Positions 31,892 through 42,513 of a DNA stretch of 64,000 bases are shown piece after piece (position 1 is the first letter of the stretch; each line of letters begins with the position of its first letter). Location: NCBI GenBank assembly GCA_949740535.1, contig CATJHO010000124.1:1-64000 (forward strand), read 5' to 3'. The notes beneath the pieces are model-generated. The model was not told the origin of the DNA. It ran no database searches and was given only the letters and a program-made list of their open reading frames with translations. A program made the position numbers and the translations under genes. The DNA is from an uncultured Lachnospiraceae bacterium (GTDB taxonomy: Bacteria; Bacillota; Clostridia; Lachnospirales; Lachnospiraceae).

Positions 31892-32628
31892 CAGTATCCA
31901 TAGATATCGTAAATCTCATCCGTATAAACGCCCTGCTCCTTGTACACGATCAGCGGCTTTTCCACCGTAATCCTGGATTTTCCTCCTGACAGGGCTTCCA
32001 GAAGGACCATATTGGGCTCCTTATCTACAAATGGGTACACCAGGCGCATCCGCTTGGGCTCCAGACGGTACTGGACGAGAAGCGCCAGGATTTCCGCCAG
32101 GCGGAAGGGCCTGTGGACCAGATAGAACCGTCCGCCCGGTTTCAGCACTCTTGCCGTCTGCCGGACCACATCTTTCAGCGTGCAGAACAGTTCGTGCCGG
32201 GCAGCTGCCTTAGGCTCTTCCGGGTTCACCAGACCGTGGTTCCCGATCATATAAGGGGGATTGCAGGTAACCACATCAAAAGAAGCAGCTCCAAAAAGAG
32301 CCGCCGCTTCTTTGAGATCTCCGGTTACAATGGAAATCGATTCCTCCAGATGATTGTATGCCACGCTCCGCCTTGCCATATCTGCGCTTTCCTCCTGAAT
32401 CTCCAGGCCGGTAAAGTCTCTCCCTTTTGTCTTGCCGCGCAACAATATGGGAATTATACCCGTTCCTGTTCCCAGATCCAGCACGCGCTCTTTCTGCTTT
32501 ACTCTCGCAAAGCCCGACAGCAGAACCGCATCCATGCCAAAGCAGAACTTCTGGGAATTCTGAATGATTTTATAGCCGTTTCTCTGCAGTTCATCCAGAC
32601 GTTCCCCCTCTTTCAGCTTAATTGTCAT
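31891..32628 (-). CDS. tRNA1(Val) (adenine37-N6)-methyltransferase-like (YabB family)
   Basis: VLDLGTGTGIIPILL SAM motif and CNPPYM (N6-MTase NPPY); located between rsmI and ricT. Confidence 0.88.
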   Translation of the reverse strand: MTIKLKEGERLDELQRNGYKIIQNSQKFCFGMDAVLLSGFARVKQKERVLDLGTGTGIIPILLRGKTKGRDFTGLEIQEESADMARRSVAYNHLEESISIVTGDLKEAAALFGAASFDVVTCNPPYMIGNHGLVNPEEPKAAARHELFCTLKDVVRQTARVLKPGGRFYLVHRPFRLAEILALLVQYRLEPKRMRLVYPFVDKEPNMVLLEALSGGKSRITVEKPLIVYKEQGVYTDEIYDIYGY

Positions 32629-33529
32629 CTAACTTTGATTTTCCTTCCTGCCGCTCAAGAGCCTCCAGCTTCTTCAGTTCCTTATCGGCAATATCGCCCT
32701 TTTCCTTCCTGCGCCGGGGACGGAATTTCAGCTCGTCCACTTTATACTCCCGAATCTCCTTCTCATCCCCGTCCACGGTCACAATTACCTTTACCTTTTG
32801 GCGCAGTACGTTGACGCTCTGGACCTCGCCCTTCAATCCGTCGCTGGTAGTTACATGATCTCCCAGCCCCGGCAGATGGCTGTTTAGCTCTTCATAGGTC
32901 TCCTGCTCATGCTTCAGACAGCACATCAGTCTTCCGCAGACGCCGGAAATCTTTGTGGGATTCAGGGACAGATTCTGCTCCTTGGCCATCTTAATAGACA
33001 CCGGAATAAACTCGGACAAATGCGTATGACAGCAGAGACTTCTTCCGCAGATGCCGATCCCTCCCACAATCTTTGTCTCGTCCCGGACACCGATCTGGCG
33101 CAGTTCAATCCGGGTCTTAAACACAGCTGCCAGGTCCTTTACCAGCTCCCGGAAATCAATCCGGCCGTCTGCGGTAAAGTAAAACAACACCTTGTTGTTG
33201 TCAAAGGTATACTCTGCCTGAATCAGCTTCATATCCAGCTTATGCCTGCGGATTTTTTCCAGACAAATCTGAAATGCTTCCTTTTCCTTCTGCCGGTTGG
33301 CCGCCTCTCTGGCATCATCCTCAGCTGTGGCAATCCGCAGCACGGATTTCAGGGGCTGCACCACTTTGGACTTTTCCACTTCCTTTGTTCCTACGACTAC
33401 ATATCCGTATTCCACCCCTCTGGCGGTCTCTACGATCACATGCTTTCCTTTGGGAATGTACAGCTTTCCGGGAGAAAAATAATATACCTTTCCCGCATTC
33501 CGGAATCTGACTCCAATCACTTTTTCCAT
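32618..33529 (-). CDS. ricT: PSP1/YaaT (RicT) family protein
   Basis: GGIGICGRSLCCHTHLSEF...SGVCGRLMCCLKHEQETYEEL Cys clusters; syntenic with holB. Confidence 0.92.
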   Translation of the reverse strand: MEKVIGVRFRNAGKVYYFSPGKLYIPKGKHVIVETARGVEYGYVVVGTKEVEKSKVVQPLKSVLRIATAEDDAREAANRQKEKEAFQICLEKIRRHKLDMKLIQAEYTFDNNKVLFYFTADGRIDFRELVKDLAAVFKTRIELRQIGVRDETKIVGGIGICGRSLCCHTHLSEFIPVSIKMAKEQNLSLNPTKISGVCGRLMCCLKHEQETYEELNSHLPGLGDHVTTSDGLKGEVQSVNVLRQKVKVIVTVDGDEKEIREYKVDELKFRPRRRKEKGDIADKELKKLEALERQEGKSKLDDN

Positions 33530-33530
33530 C

Positions 33531-34520
33531 TCAATTCTCCTTTATGGTCAGCAGAAGAAGCTCCATGGCCAGCTCAAAATCCACATTTGCTTTCAGGCGC
33601 GTCTTTGCTTTCTCTAATGCCTCAATAATACGCTCCAGGCCTTCGTAAGATGTCTTTACAGCCTGAAGACTGATATAATTTATTTCATCTGAAAATATCA
33701 AACCGTCCACCTGGCGGGTGGCTTTAAAGAGAAGAACATCCCGGTACCAGAGCGCCAGCAGATCCAGATAGTCATTGATATCTGCTCTGTACTCCGCAAC
33801 CTTCCGGATGGCCTCGGTAATTTCCCACAGCTCCATATCATTCATATGGCGGACCAGATGAAGTGCGTGGTCCTTCAATTCTCCAAAATGCTCAGACATA
33901 GCCAGCATCCGTGCCTTTCCCACATTCCCCCTGGCAAAAGCTGTACAGACATCCGCCTGATAATCCGGAACCCGCAGCTGCTCCATGAGATACGCGCGGA
34001 TCAGGCTGTCCTTCACCGGATGCAGCTTTAATGTCACACAGCGGGACAGAATGGTCGGCAGAAATCCGGCGCTGTTGGCAGTCAGCAGAAGAAGCACCCC
34101 GTAAGCGGGCGGCTCCTCGATGGTTTTTAACAGCGCATTCTGCGCCTGTACTGTCATCTTTTCCGCTTCATCTATGAGATAAATTTTATAGGGACTGTTG
34201 TAAGGGCGGATCTGTATATCACCGCAGACCTGTTCCCGGATATCTTCAACGCCGATGGAGCCCGGCTTTTCATGACGCACATAAATAATATCCGGCTGAC
34301 TGCCGTTTACTGCCTGCCTGCAGGAATGGCAGCTGCCACATGGTGAAACATCTCCTTTTTCACACTGAAGGGTCTGGGCAAAGGTTTTTGCCAGAAGGTT
34401 CTTTCCTGCTCCCTCTTCTCCGTCAAAAATATAGGCATGGGAGATCTTATTCAGGCGGATCGCGTTCTGCAGGTGACTGATAATTTCCTCGTGGCCTATG
34501 ATATCTTTAAAATCCGGCAT
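33531..34520 (-). CDS. holB: DNA polymerase III subunit delta'
   Basis: MPDFKDIIGHEEIISHLQNAIRLNKISHAYIFDGEEGAGKNLLAKTFAQ; four-Cys zinc module CGSCHSCR; start at MPDF after GGAGGGGG. Confidence 0.92.
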   Translation of the reverse strand: MPDFKDIIGHEEIISHLQNAIRLNKISHAYIFDGEEGAGKNLLAKTFAQTLQCEKGDVSPCGSCHSCRQAVNGSQPDIIYVRHEKPGSIGVEDIREQVCGDIQIRPYNSPYKIYLIDEAEKMTVQAQNALLKTIEEPPAYGVLLLLTANSAGFLPTILSRCVTLKLHPVKDSLIRAYLMEQLRVPDYQADVCTAFARGNVGKARMLAMSEHFGELKDHALHLVRHMNDMELWEITEAIRKVAEYRADINDYLDLLALWYRDVLLFKATRQVDGLIFSDEINYISLQAVKTSYEGLERIIEALEKAKTRLKANVDFELAMELLLLTIKEN

Positions 34521-34639
34521 AAATCCCCCTCCTTTTTCATTTATATATCTGTTTATGAGAGCTTTCGCATTCTCTACGGCTCCAGAACATAAATACATTT
34601 ACAGAATTAGTATAGCACAGATCTTATCCAAAGAACAAT

Positions 34640-35227
34640 CTAAATAAATTTTTGAATGTACACCGTGATCTCCTGTATACATTCCTGAAGATTCCTGTTC
34701 ACAAATCTCCTCTCAATGCCTGCATCCATAATTTTTTCTTCTGCAAAATCCCGGCTGTCTGTCAAAAACCGCCGGCAGAGCTCCGCGTACCTGGGCTTTT
34801 CCTGAGATCGCTCCCGGTCCAGCGCCCGCTGAAGCCGTTCTCCGTCCTCCACTTCTATATAGATCGGAATTACCCGATCTTTTCCATAGTATTTCCGAAT
34901 TGCCAGAAAGGAATCCAGAACCCCAATCATAATATAATGACAGCGGTCCAAATCTATATGCTTTCCATCTGCTGTAAAATACTTCCATACCCCATGAATG
35001 GTTTCATAAGACCGCAGTTCAATCACCTTTCCTGCCGCCTCCATATGGGCCAGCTCCGCCTCGTCTGTAAAGTGGTATTCCACCCCCGGCGTTTCCCCTG
35101 CCCGCATGGGGCGGGTCGTATAGGGGATAACCGGCCGAAGTTTAAGCTCCGGGTTTTCCATTAAGTTTTTATAGATCGTATCCTTTCCGGTGGAGCTTTT
35201 TCCGAAAAGATAAAATATGTTTCCCAT
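34640..35227 (-). CDS. Guanylate kinase-like P-loop protein
   Basis: YLFGKSSTGKDTIYKNL P-loop, PYTTRPMRAGETPGVEYHFTDEAE (GMP-binding-like); GGAGG ribosome-binding site before MGN. Confidence 0.75.
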   Translation of the reverse strand: MGNIFYLFGKSSTGKDTIYKNLMENPELKLRPVIPYTTRPMRAGETPGVEYHFTDEAELAHMEAAGKVIELRSYETIHGVWKYFTADGKHIDLDRCHYIMIGVLDSFLAIRKYYGKDRVIPIYIEVEDGERLQRALDRERSQEKPRYAELCRRFLTDSRDFAEEKIMDAGIERRFVNRNLQECIQEITVYIQKFI

Positions 35228-35256
35228 TCCTGCCTCCAAGTCCCCATATAAACCGG

Positions 35257-36705
35257 CTATACCAGAACCGCCATCCGGCCGTCCGCTTTCAGCCCCTGGA
35301 ATTTCTGTCCCGTCAAAAGTCCTGTTTTTATCCTGCTGCAGATCTGCGGTGTAAGAATCTCACCCGGAACCAGCAGAGGGATTCCCGGCGGATACAGATA
35401 TACATACTCTGCCGCAATCCGGTTTTCACACCGGGAAATCTCTGTCCATTCTTTTTTCCGCTGCAATGCCTCTCCCGGCCCACAGGCGGCCCTGGCTTCG
35501 GGTACCTTCCCATCCATAACTGTTCTGCTCCTTTTGGCCTGCGGTTCAATGCCCTCCTCAATCTGTCCAAGGGCTTCTTGAAGCCGTCCAAATGCCGCTT
35601 CTGTATCTGCCACTGTAGAAATTCCAACCACATATGCATCCGCTGCCAGTTCCATCTCCAAATGGTATTCCCTGCGAAGACGCTCTGCCAGTTCTTCTCC
35701 GGTCATGGCTGTCCCCTGGGTGGAAATTACCAGCCTGGAACGGTCAAAATCACAGACAGCTCCCTTCCCGGCAGTTTCCCCACCCAGCAGTCTTAACCGC
35801 TTCAGACTCCGGCAGTTTCTGCGGAACGCTTCAAGCCGCTGGACATATTCTTCAAAAAGAACTGCCCCTTTCTGCTCCAAAAGCTCCATACAGCTGTCGA
35901 TGGATGCCATTAAAATATAAGAAGGACTGCTGCTTTGAAATACCGACAGATAATGACGAATCCGCTGCCGATCCGCCAGCTCTCCCTGCATATGAAGAAG
36001 CGCCGTCTGCGTCAGGGCCGGAAGAGTCTTGTGTATGCTTTGAACCACCACATCTGCCCCTGCCTTCAGGGCATCCTCCGGAAAATACGCAGAAAACGGA
36101 AAATGAGCTCCATGAGCCTGATCCACAATCAGGGGTACCCCATGCCTGTGGCAGCATTCTGCCAGAGCCTTCACATCCAGGCAGATTCCCTCATAAGAAG
36201 GCGATGTGACAAATACTGCTTCTATCCCCGGATTCTCACACAGAGATTTTTCCACATCCTCCGGAGAAATCCCGCCGTTTATCCACAGCTTTTCCAGGAT
36301 ATGTGGATAAAGCCAGGATACATGCAGACTTCCAAGCTCTGCCGCGTGGAACGCGCTGCGGTGGCTGTTCCGGGCCATCAGAAGCTGCCCGCCCAGAGAC
36401 GTGCAGCCACAGACCGCGCTTAAGATTCCCGCTGTACTGCCATTTACCAGAAAGTGTGTCTCCTCCGCCCCGTACAGGCGGGCCGCCCGCTCCTGGGCCT
36501 GCACCAGGAGCCCCTGCTGTTCTGGGTGATGAAGATCGTCAAATCCATGGATCTCCGTAATATCTATCTGATAAGGATTCTCCCCATAACCCATTCTGCG
36601 CTTATGTCCGGGCATGTGGAAACCATAATAGTCGGATTGTCCATAGGCCTCAAGCTTCTCATACAGCTGTCCCTTGAGGCTTTTTTCTGCTTGTCTTTCT
36701 GTCAT
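35257..36705 (-). CDS. Orn/Lys/Arg decarboxylase-family PLP enzyme (YaaO-like)
   Basis: YGFHMPGHKRRMGYG, DITEIHGFDDLHHPE, VDQAHGAHFPFS, VVQSIHKTLPALTQ. Confidence 0.93.
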   Translation of the reverse strand: MTERQAEKSLKGQLYEKLEAYGQSDYYGFHMPGHKRRMGYGENPYQIDITEIHGFDDLHHPEQQGLLVQAQERAARLYGAEETHFLVNGSTAGILSAVCGCTSLGGQLLMARNSHRSAFHAAELGSLHVSWLYPHILEKLWINGGISPEDVEKSLCENPGIEAVFVTSPSYEGICLDVKALAECCHRHGVPLIVDQAHGAHFPFSAYFPEDALKAGADVVVQSIHKTLPALTQTALLHMQGELADRQRIRHYLSVFQSSSPSYILMASIDSCMELLEQKGAVLFEEYVQRLEAFRRNCRSLKRLRLLGGETAGKGAVCDFDRSRLVISTQGTAMTGEELAERLRREYHLEMELAADAYVVGISTVADTEAAFGRLQEALGQIEEGIEPQAKRSRTVMDGKVPEARAACGPGEALQRKKEWTEISRCENRIAAEYVYLYPPGIPLLVPGEILTPQICSRIKTGLLTGQKFQGLKADGRMAVLV

Positions 36706-37922
36706 TCTGTTTTCCCGCCTGTCAGCAGATCTGCCATTTCCGGAAAAGGCTTCAGGCTTCTCTTAAGGATTCCCTTCATATAGGCAATGGCAATTCCATA
36801 GTTGGTGATCGGGACTCCTTCCTGCGCTGCCCTGGCCAGGCGGTTCTGCATTTCCCGCTCCTGCAGCATACAGGCGCCGCAGTGGATAATCATCCGGAAT
36901 TCTTTCAGCTTCCCTGGGAAATCCCCTCCGGAGGAAAATACAAATTCCGGTTCTCTGCCTGTGTATTCCCGAATCCAGCGGGGCAGTTTTACCGTCCCGA
37001 TATCCTCACACTGCCGATGATGGGTACAGCCTTCTGCGATCAGCACCTTATCCCCGTCCTTCAGCTCTTCCAGTGTCTGCGCCCCTGCTACTGCCTGGTA
37101 AAGGCTTCCTTTATAGCGGGCAAACAGAATGGAAAAGGAAGTAAGGGCTATATCTTCCGGCGTCTCCCTGGCTGCCTTTTCAAAGACCTGGCTGTCCGTA
37201 ATCACAAGTCTGGGTTTCCGGCCCAGAAGCTTCCATATATCTGCAAGCTCTGTATCCCGTACCACCACAGAAACTGCCCCGGACTCCAGAATGTCCCGGA
37301 TGACCTGCTGCTGAGGAAGAATCAGGCGGCCTTTGGGCGCGCTTTTGTCTATGGGCACTACCAGCACTGCCAGATCCTGGGGCTCCAGCAAATCCCCCGC
37401 CAGCCGTTTTTCTCCGGTCTCCTGCGGCCGCAGGCGGCTCAAACGCTCTTTCAGCTCCTCTATTCCTTCTCCCGTCCGGGCGCTTACCCACAGGGCTTCT
37501 TCTCCCAGCCGGGAAGCCCCCCTGTGGCCGCAGTCACATTTATTGTATACAATAAGAAAGGGAATCCCTCTCTTCTTCAATTCCTTTTCCAGCCGCCTGT
37601 CCTCTTGAGCCATTCCCTGGACTGCATCTGTCACCAGAAGCGCTATATCTGATTTATCCAGCACCTCTCTGCTCTTCTGTACCCGGAGTGCTCCCAAAGG
37701 GCCCTCATCGTCCAGTCCCGGTGTATCCATAAGCACCACCGGTCCCAGAGGCAGAAGCTCCATCGCCTTATAAACCGGATCCGTAGTCGTTCCCTTAATA
37801 TCTGATACAAGCGCTGTGTCCTGTCCGGTAATGGCATTGATTATACTGGACTTTCCTGCATTCCGTTTTCCGAAAATCCCAATGTGGATCCGCTCTGCGG
37901 ACGGCGTCTTGCTTAAGCTCAT
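36702..37922 (-). CDS. hydF: [FeFe]-hydrogenase H-cluster maturation GTPase HydF
   Basis: GKRNAGKSSIINAITGQ G1, DTPGLDD, CTHHRQCEDIG...HCGACMLQ cluster-binding motif. Confidence 0.95.
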   Translation of the reverse strand: MSLSKTPSAERIHIGIFGKRNAGKSSIINAITGQDTALVSDIKGTTTDPVYKAMELLPLGPVVLMDTPGLDDEGPLGALRVQKSREVLDKSDIALLVTDAVQGMAQEDRRLEKELKKRGIPFLIVYNKCDCGHRGASRLGEEALWVSARTGEGIEELKERLSRLRPQETGEKRLAGDLLEPQDLAVLVVPIDKSAPKGRLILPQQQVIRDILESGAVSVVVRDTELADIWKLLGRKPRLVITDSQVFEKAARETPEDIALTSFSILFARYKGSLYQAVAGAQTLEELKDGDKVLIAEGCTHHRQCEDIGTVKLPRWIREYTGREPEFVFSSGGDFPGKLKEFRMIIHCGACMLQEREMQNRLARAAQEGVPITNYGIAIAYMKGILKRSLKPFPEMADLLTGGKTE

Positions 37923-38065
37923 AGCTTTCTCCCATTCTGTTCATAATCGTCTTTATCTTACTATAAAATAAGAGGAATTGCCATAGGAAATTCCTCTCCG
38001 CCACAGTGCGCGCCACACAGGATACATGTTGCAAAGAGGTGGATTTCCTTACGCGCTCTGTGCAC

Positions 38066-38100
38066 AAAAAAGGCGGGAGCTTTTTACCGCTCCCGCTTTC
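38066..38100 (-). terminator. Terminator of NlpC/P60 gene
   Basis: Minus strand AAAGCGGGAGC...GCTCCCGCCTTTTTT. Confidence 0.7.
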
Positions 38101-38107
38101 GCTTTTC

Positions 38108-39205
38108 TTAGAAAATTCTTCTTACTGCCAGTACGTTCTTGTAGTTTGCCGGTGATGTGTATTTGATTCCGGTAGCTGCTGTACTTGCGTGTACAACGGT
38201 ATTGTTTCCACAGTAGATTGCCACGTGGCCGCTGTAGCAGATAATGTCGCCCGGCTGTGCCTCTGACAGGCTTACACCGTATCCAGCACTCCGCATCGCA
38301 CTGGAGGAATGGGGCAGGCCTACACCGAAGTTCGCGTATACACTCATTACAAAACCGGAACAGTCTGCACCGTTTGTCAGGCTTGTGCCGCCATATACAT
38401 AAGGATTGCCCACAAACTGGCTTGCAAAGGATGCTACTGCATTTCCGCTGCTGCTTCCGCCGCCGTTGCCCACAACAGTCTGCTGGGTTGCTCCCGTCTT
38501 GGCTGCTGCTGCCGCTGCTTTCCTTCTTCCTTCTTCCCTGGCTTCCTCTTCCTTAGCCAGCCGTTCTGCCTCCTCTTCCTTGGACTCCGCCTGTACGAAA
38601 TCTGTCCGAAGCTCTACGAACTCTTTGGATACCCAGCCGTCACCTTCCTCGATGGATACCTGTACCCAGTCGTCTTCCTCGGCTGTCACGGTAAGTTCCT
38701 CTTCCTCTCCAATCAATCCCAGGATACTGGCGTCTGTACTTGCCTCACTTCTTACCCGAAGGGTCTCTGTGGCAACTGTAGCAACCCGGCTTCCCACTTC
38801 CAGGGCCAACGCCTCTGCCTCATCGCCGGTAACCACATAATCACTCTTTACATATCCGGTCACGCTTCCGGATGTAATCTTATACCATCCGTCTACTTCC
38901 TCTTCAATGGTTCCTGCTGATTCATCGTAAAGCTTTCCGAGAATCTCTCCCTCTTCGCTGGGAAGACTTCTTACATTCACATAATTGTCTACCTGAGCGA
39001 TGCAGATATTTTCATATTCAGAAGGAAGAAGCTCCTCAACTACTTTCTCATCTACTTCCGGATTTGCTGTATGTGCCTCAGTCATTACTGATGCAATCCC
39101 TTCTTCTCCCAGGCTTGCAAGGTTGCTTGCTTCTGCTTTGAGCCCTCCCAGGCCGAAGCAGAGAACGCCGGCGAGACATAAGGTCGTCATTTTATAAAAT
39201 CCCAT
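38108..39205 (-). CDS. Secreted SH3-domain (x2) NlpC/P60 cell-wall endopeptidase
   Basis: Signal peptide, two SH3-like repeats (YVNVRSLPSEEGEILGKL; TLRVRSEASTDASILGLI), catalytic NGADCSGFVMSVY and GHVAIYCG. Confidence 0.95.
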   Translation of the reverse strand: MGFYKMTTLCLAGVLCFGLGGLKAEASNLASLGEEGIASVMTEAHTANPEVDEKVVEELLPSEYENICIAQVDNYVNVRSLPSEEGEILGKLYDESAGTIEEEVDGWYKITSGSVTGYVKSDYVVTGDEAEALALEVGSRVATVATETLRVRSEASTDASILGLIGEEEELTVTAEEDDWVQVSIEEGDGWVSKEFVELRTDFVQAESKEEEAERLAKEEEAREEGRRKAAAAAAKTGATQQTVVGNGGGSSSGNAVASFASQFVGNPYVYGGTSLTNGADCSGFVMSVYANFGVGLPHSSSAMRSAGYGVSLSEAQPGDIICYSGHVAIYCGNNTVVHASTAATGIKYTSPANYKNVLAVRRIF

Positions 39206-39387
39206 TGTTTTCTATCCTCCGTAGGGTTCTTAACCCAAATATTACAAATTTGTTAAGACTTATGAAAGAATTATAACAGCGGGATTACTTCTTGTCAACA
39301 GTTTCTGCTATTTTCTACAGAATTTCCACGAATTTCTTGCTGTCTGCCCTTGACTTTCTTCTTGATTTTGTTAAAATATTTAAGAAA

Positions 39388-39408
39388 CAATAATCATTAT
39401 CATTATTG
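39388..39408. promoter_or_regulatory. Fur/PerR-like box upstream of the fur-family gene
   Basis: CAATAATCATTATCATTATTG with 7-bp perfect outer arms (CAATAAT/ATTATTG), just before the ribosome-binding site. Confidence 0.6.
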
Positions 39409-39425
39409 ATGTGAAAGGAGGTTTT

Positions 39426-39842
39426 ATGGCTTCTTTAAAATACAGCCGGCAGCGGGAATGTATCAAAAGCTTTCTGCTTTCCAGATACGATCACCCTACC
39501 GCAGATACCATTTATATGAATGTACGAAAAGAATTTCCCAATATCAGCCTGGGCACCGTTTACCGGAACCTTGCTCTTCTGGCTTCTTTGGGAGAAATTA
39601 TTAAGATCACCGTGGACGGGGCCGATCGGTTTGATGCCCATGTGGAACCCCACTCTCATTTTATATGTAAGAACTGCCATCAGGTCTTGGATCTTCATGT
39701 AGAAAATGAAGAACTCATCCAGGCGCAGGCGCAGAAAAACTTCCCCGGCCAGATTGAAGGCCATGTGGTTCAGTATTTTGGTCTGTGCAGTACCTGTCTG
39801 AAAGAACAGCAGGTTCTCTCTCAGCATGCAGAGGCTTTATAG
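39426..39842 (+). CDS. Fur-family regulator, PerR-like
   Basis: KYSRQRECIKSFLLSRYDHPTADTIYMNVRKEFPNISLGTVYRNLALLASLGEI, HxH...HFICKNCHQVLDL; C-terminal CSTC. First in-frame ATG after GGAGG is at 39426. Confidence 0.88.
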   Translation: MASLKYSRQRECIKSFLLSRYDHPTADTIYMNVRKEFPNISLGTVYRNLALLASLGEIIKITVDGADRFDAHVEPHSHFICKNCHQVLDLHVENEELIQAQAQKNFPGQIEGHVVQYFGLCSTCLKEQQVLSQHAEAL

Positions 39843-39984
39843 TTTTTACATTCAGCACTTGTGAATTGCTTCCTTAAATAGTCAATGAAATAAGTGTGCA
39901 GATTTGTTTTTATCATTACTAGATTTTTTAAAAATTTTTTTAAATACTGCTTGACGGATGTCCAATTCTGTGATATCTTAATAA

Positions 39985-39999
39985 CAGTAATTATTACTG
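39985..39999. promoter_or_regulatory. PerR/Fur-like 7-1-7 palindrome upstream of reverse rubrerythrin
   Basis: CAGTAAT-T-ATTACTG, perfect inverted repeat ~45 bp before the start codon. Confidence 0.6.
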
Positions 40000-40043
40000 A
40001 TTTACAGCAGTCAAACTTATAATTAGAAAAGGAGAATAAAAAC

Positions 40044-40586
40044 ATGAAGAAATTCGTATGTCAGGTATGTGGTTATGTTCACGAGGGAGATTCTGCTCCT
40101 GAGAAATGTCCTCAGTGCGGCGTTGGTCCGGACAAGTTCACCGAGCAGGCAGAGGGCCTGTCCTGGGCAGCTGAGCATGTGGTAGGCGTGGCTAAGGGCG
40201 TAAGCGAGGATATTCTTGAGGACTTGAGAGCAAACTTCAACGGCGAGTGCTCTGAGGTTGGTATGTATCTTGCAATGGCCAGAGTTGCTCACAGAGAGGG
40301 ATATCCGGAGATTGGTCTGTACTGGGAGAAGGCAGCTTATGAAGAGGCTGAGCATGCTGCTAAGTTTGCAGAACTTCTGGGTGAGGTTGTTACCGACAGT
40401 ACCAAGAAGAATCTGGAGATGAGAGTTGCCGCTGAGAACGGCGCTACTGCCGGCAAGTTTGACCTGGCCAAGAGAGCTAAGGCTGCCAACCTGGATGCAA
40501 TTCATGATACCGTTCATGAGATGGCTCGTGACGAGGCTCGTCATGGTAAGGCATTTGAGGGACTTCTTAAGAGATACTTTGGCTAA
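40044..40586 (+). CDS. Reverse rubrerythrin (N-terminal rubredoxin-like domain)
   Basis: [32 protein letters not shown] followed by four-helix diiron domain with EAEHAAKF and DEARHGKAF. Confidence 0.95.
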   Translation: MKKFVCQVCGYVHEGDSAPEKCPQCGVGPDKFTEQAEGLSWAAEHVVGVAKGVSEDILEDLRANFNGECSEVGMYLAMARVAHREGYPEIGLYWEKAAYEEAEHAAKFAELLGEVVTDSTKKNLEMRVAAENGATAGKFDLAKRAKAANLDAIHDTVHEMARDEARHGKAFEGLLKRYFG

Positions 40587-40621
40587 GAAGAAACGCCTTA
40601 AAATCAATATTTTTGAGGATG

Positions 40622-40660
40622 TAAGGGTATGTTGGAGCAATCCGGCATACCCTTATTTTT
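40622..40660 (+). terminator. Terminator after rubrerythrin
   Basis: TAAGGGTATG...CATACCCTTATTTTT. Confidence 0.75.
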
Positions 40661-40720
40661 GCACAAGTGGTTGTGTCTGGATGTGGGTTTTAATTTTTAT
40701 GCAAATGGTTATGTCTTCCT

Positions 40721-42510
<1,790 letters not shown>

Positions 42511-42513
42511 GAT

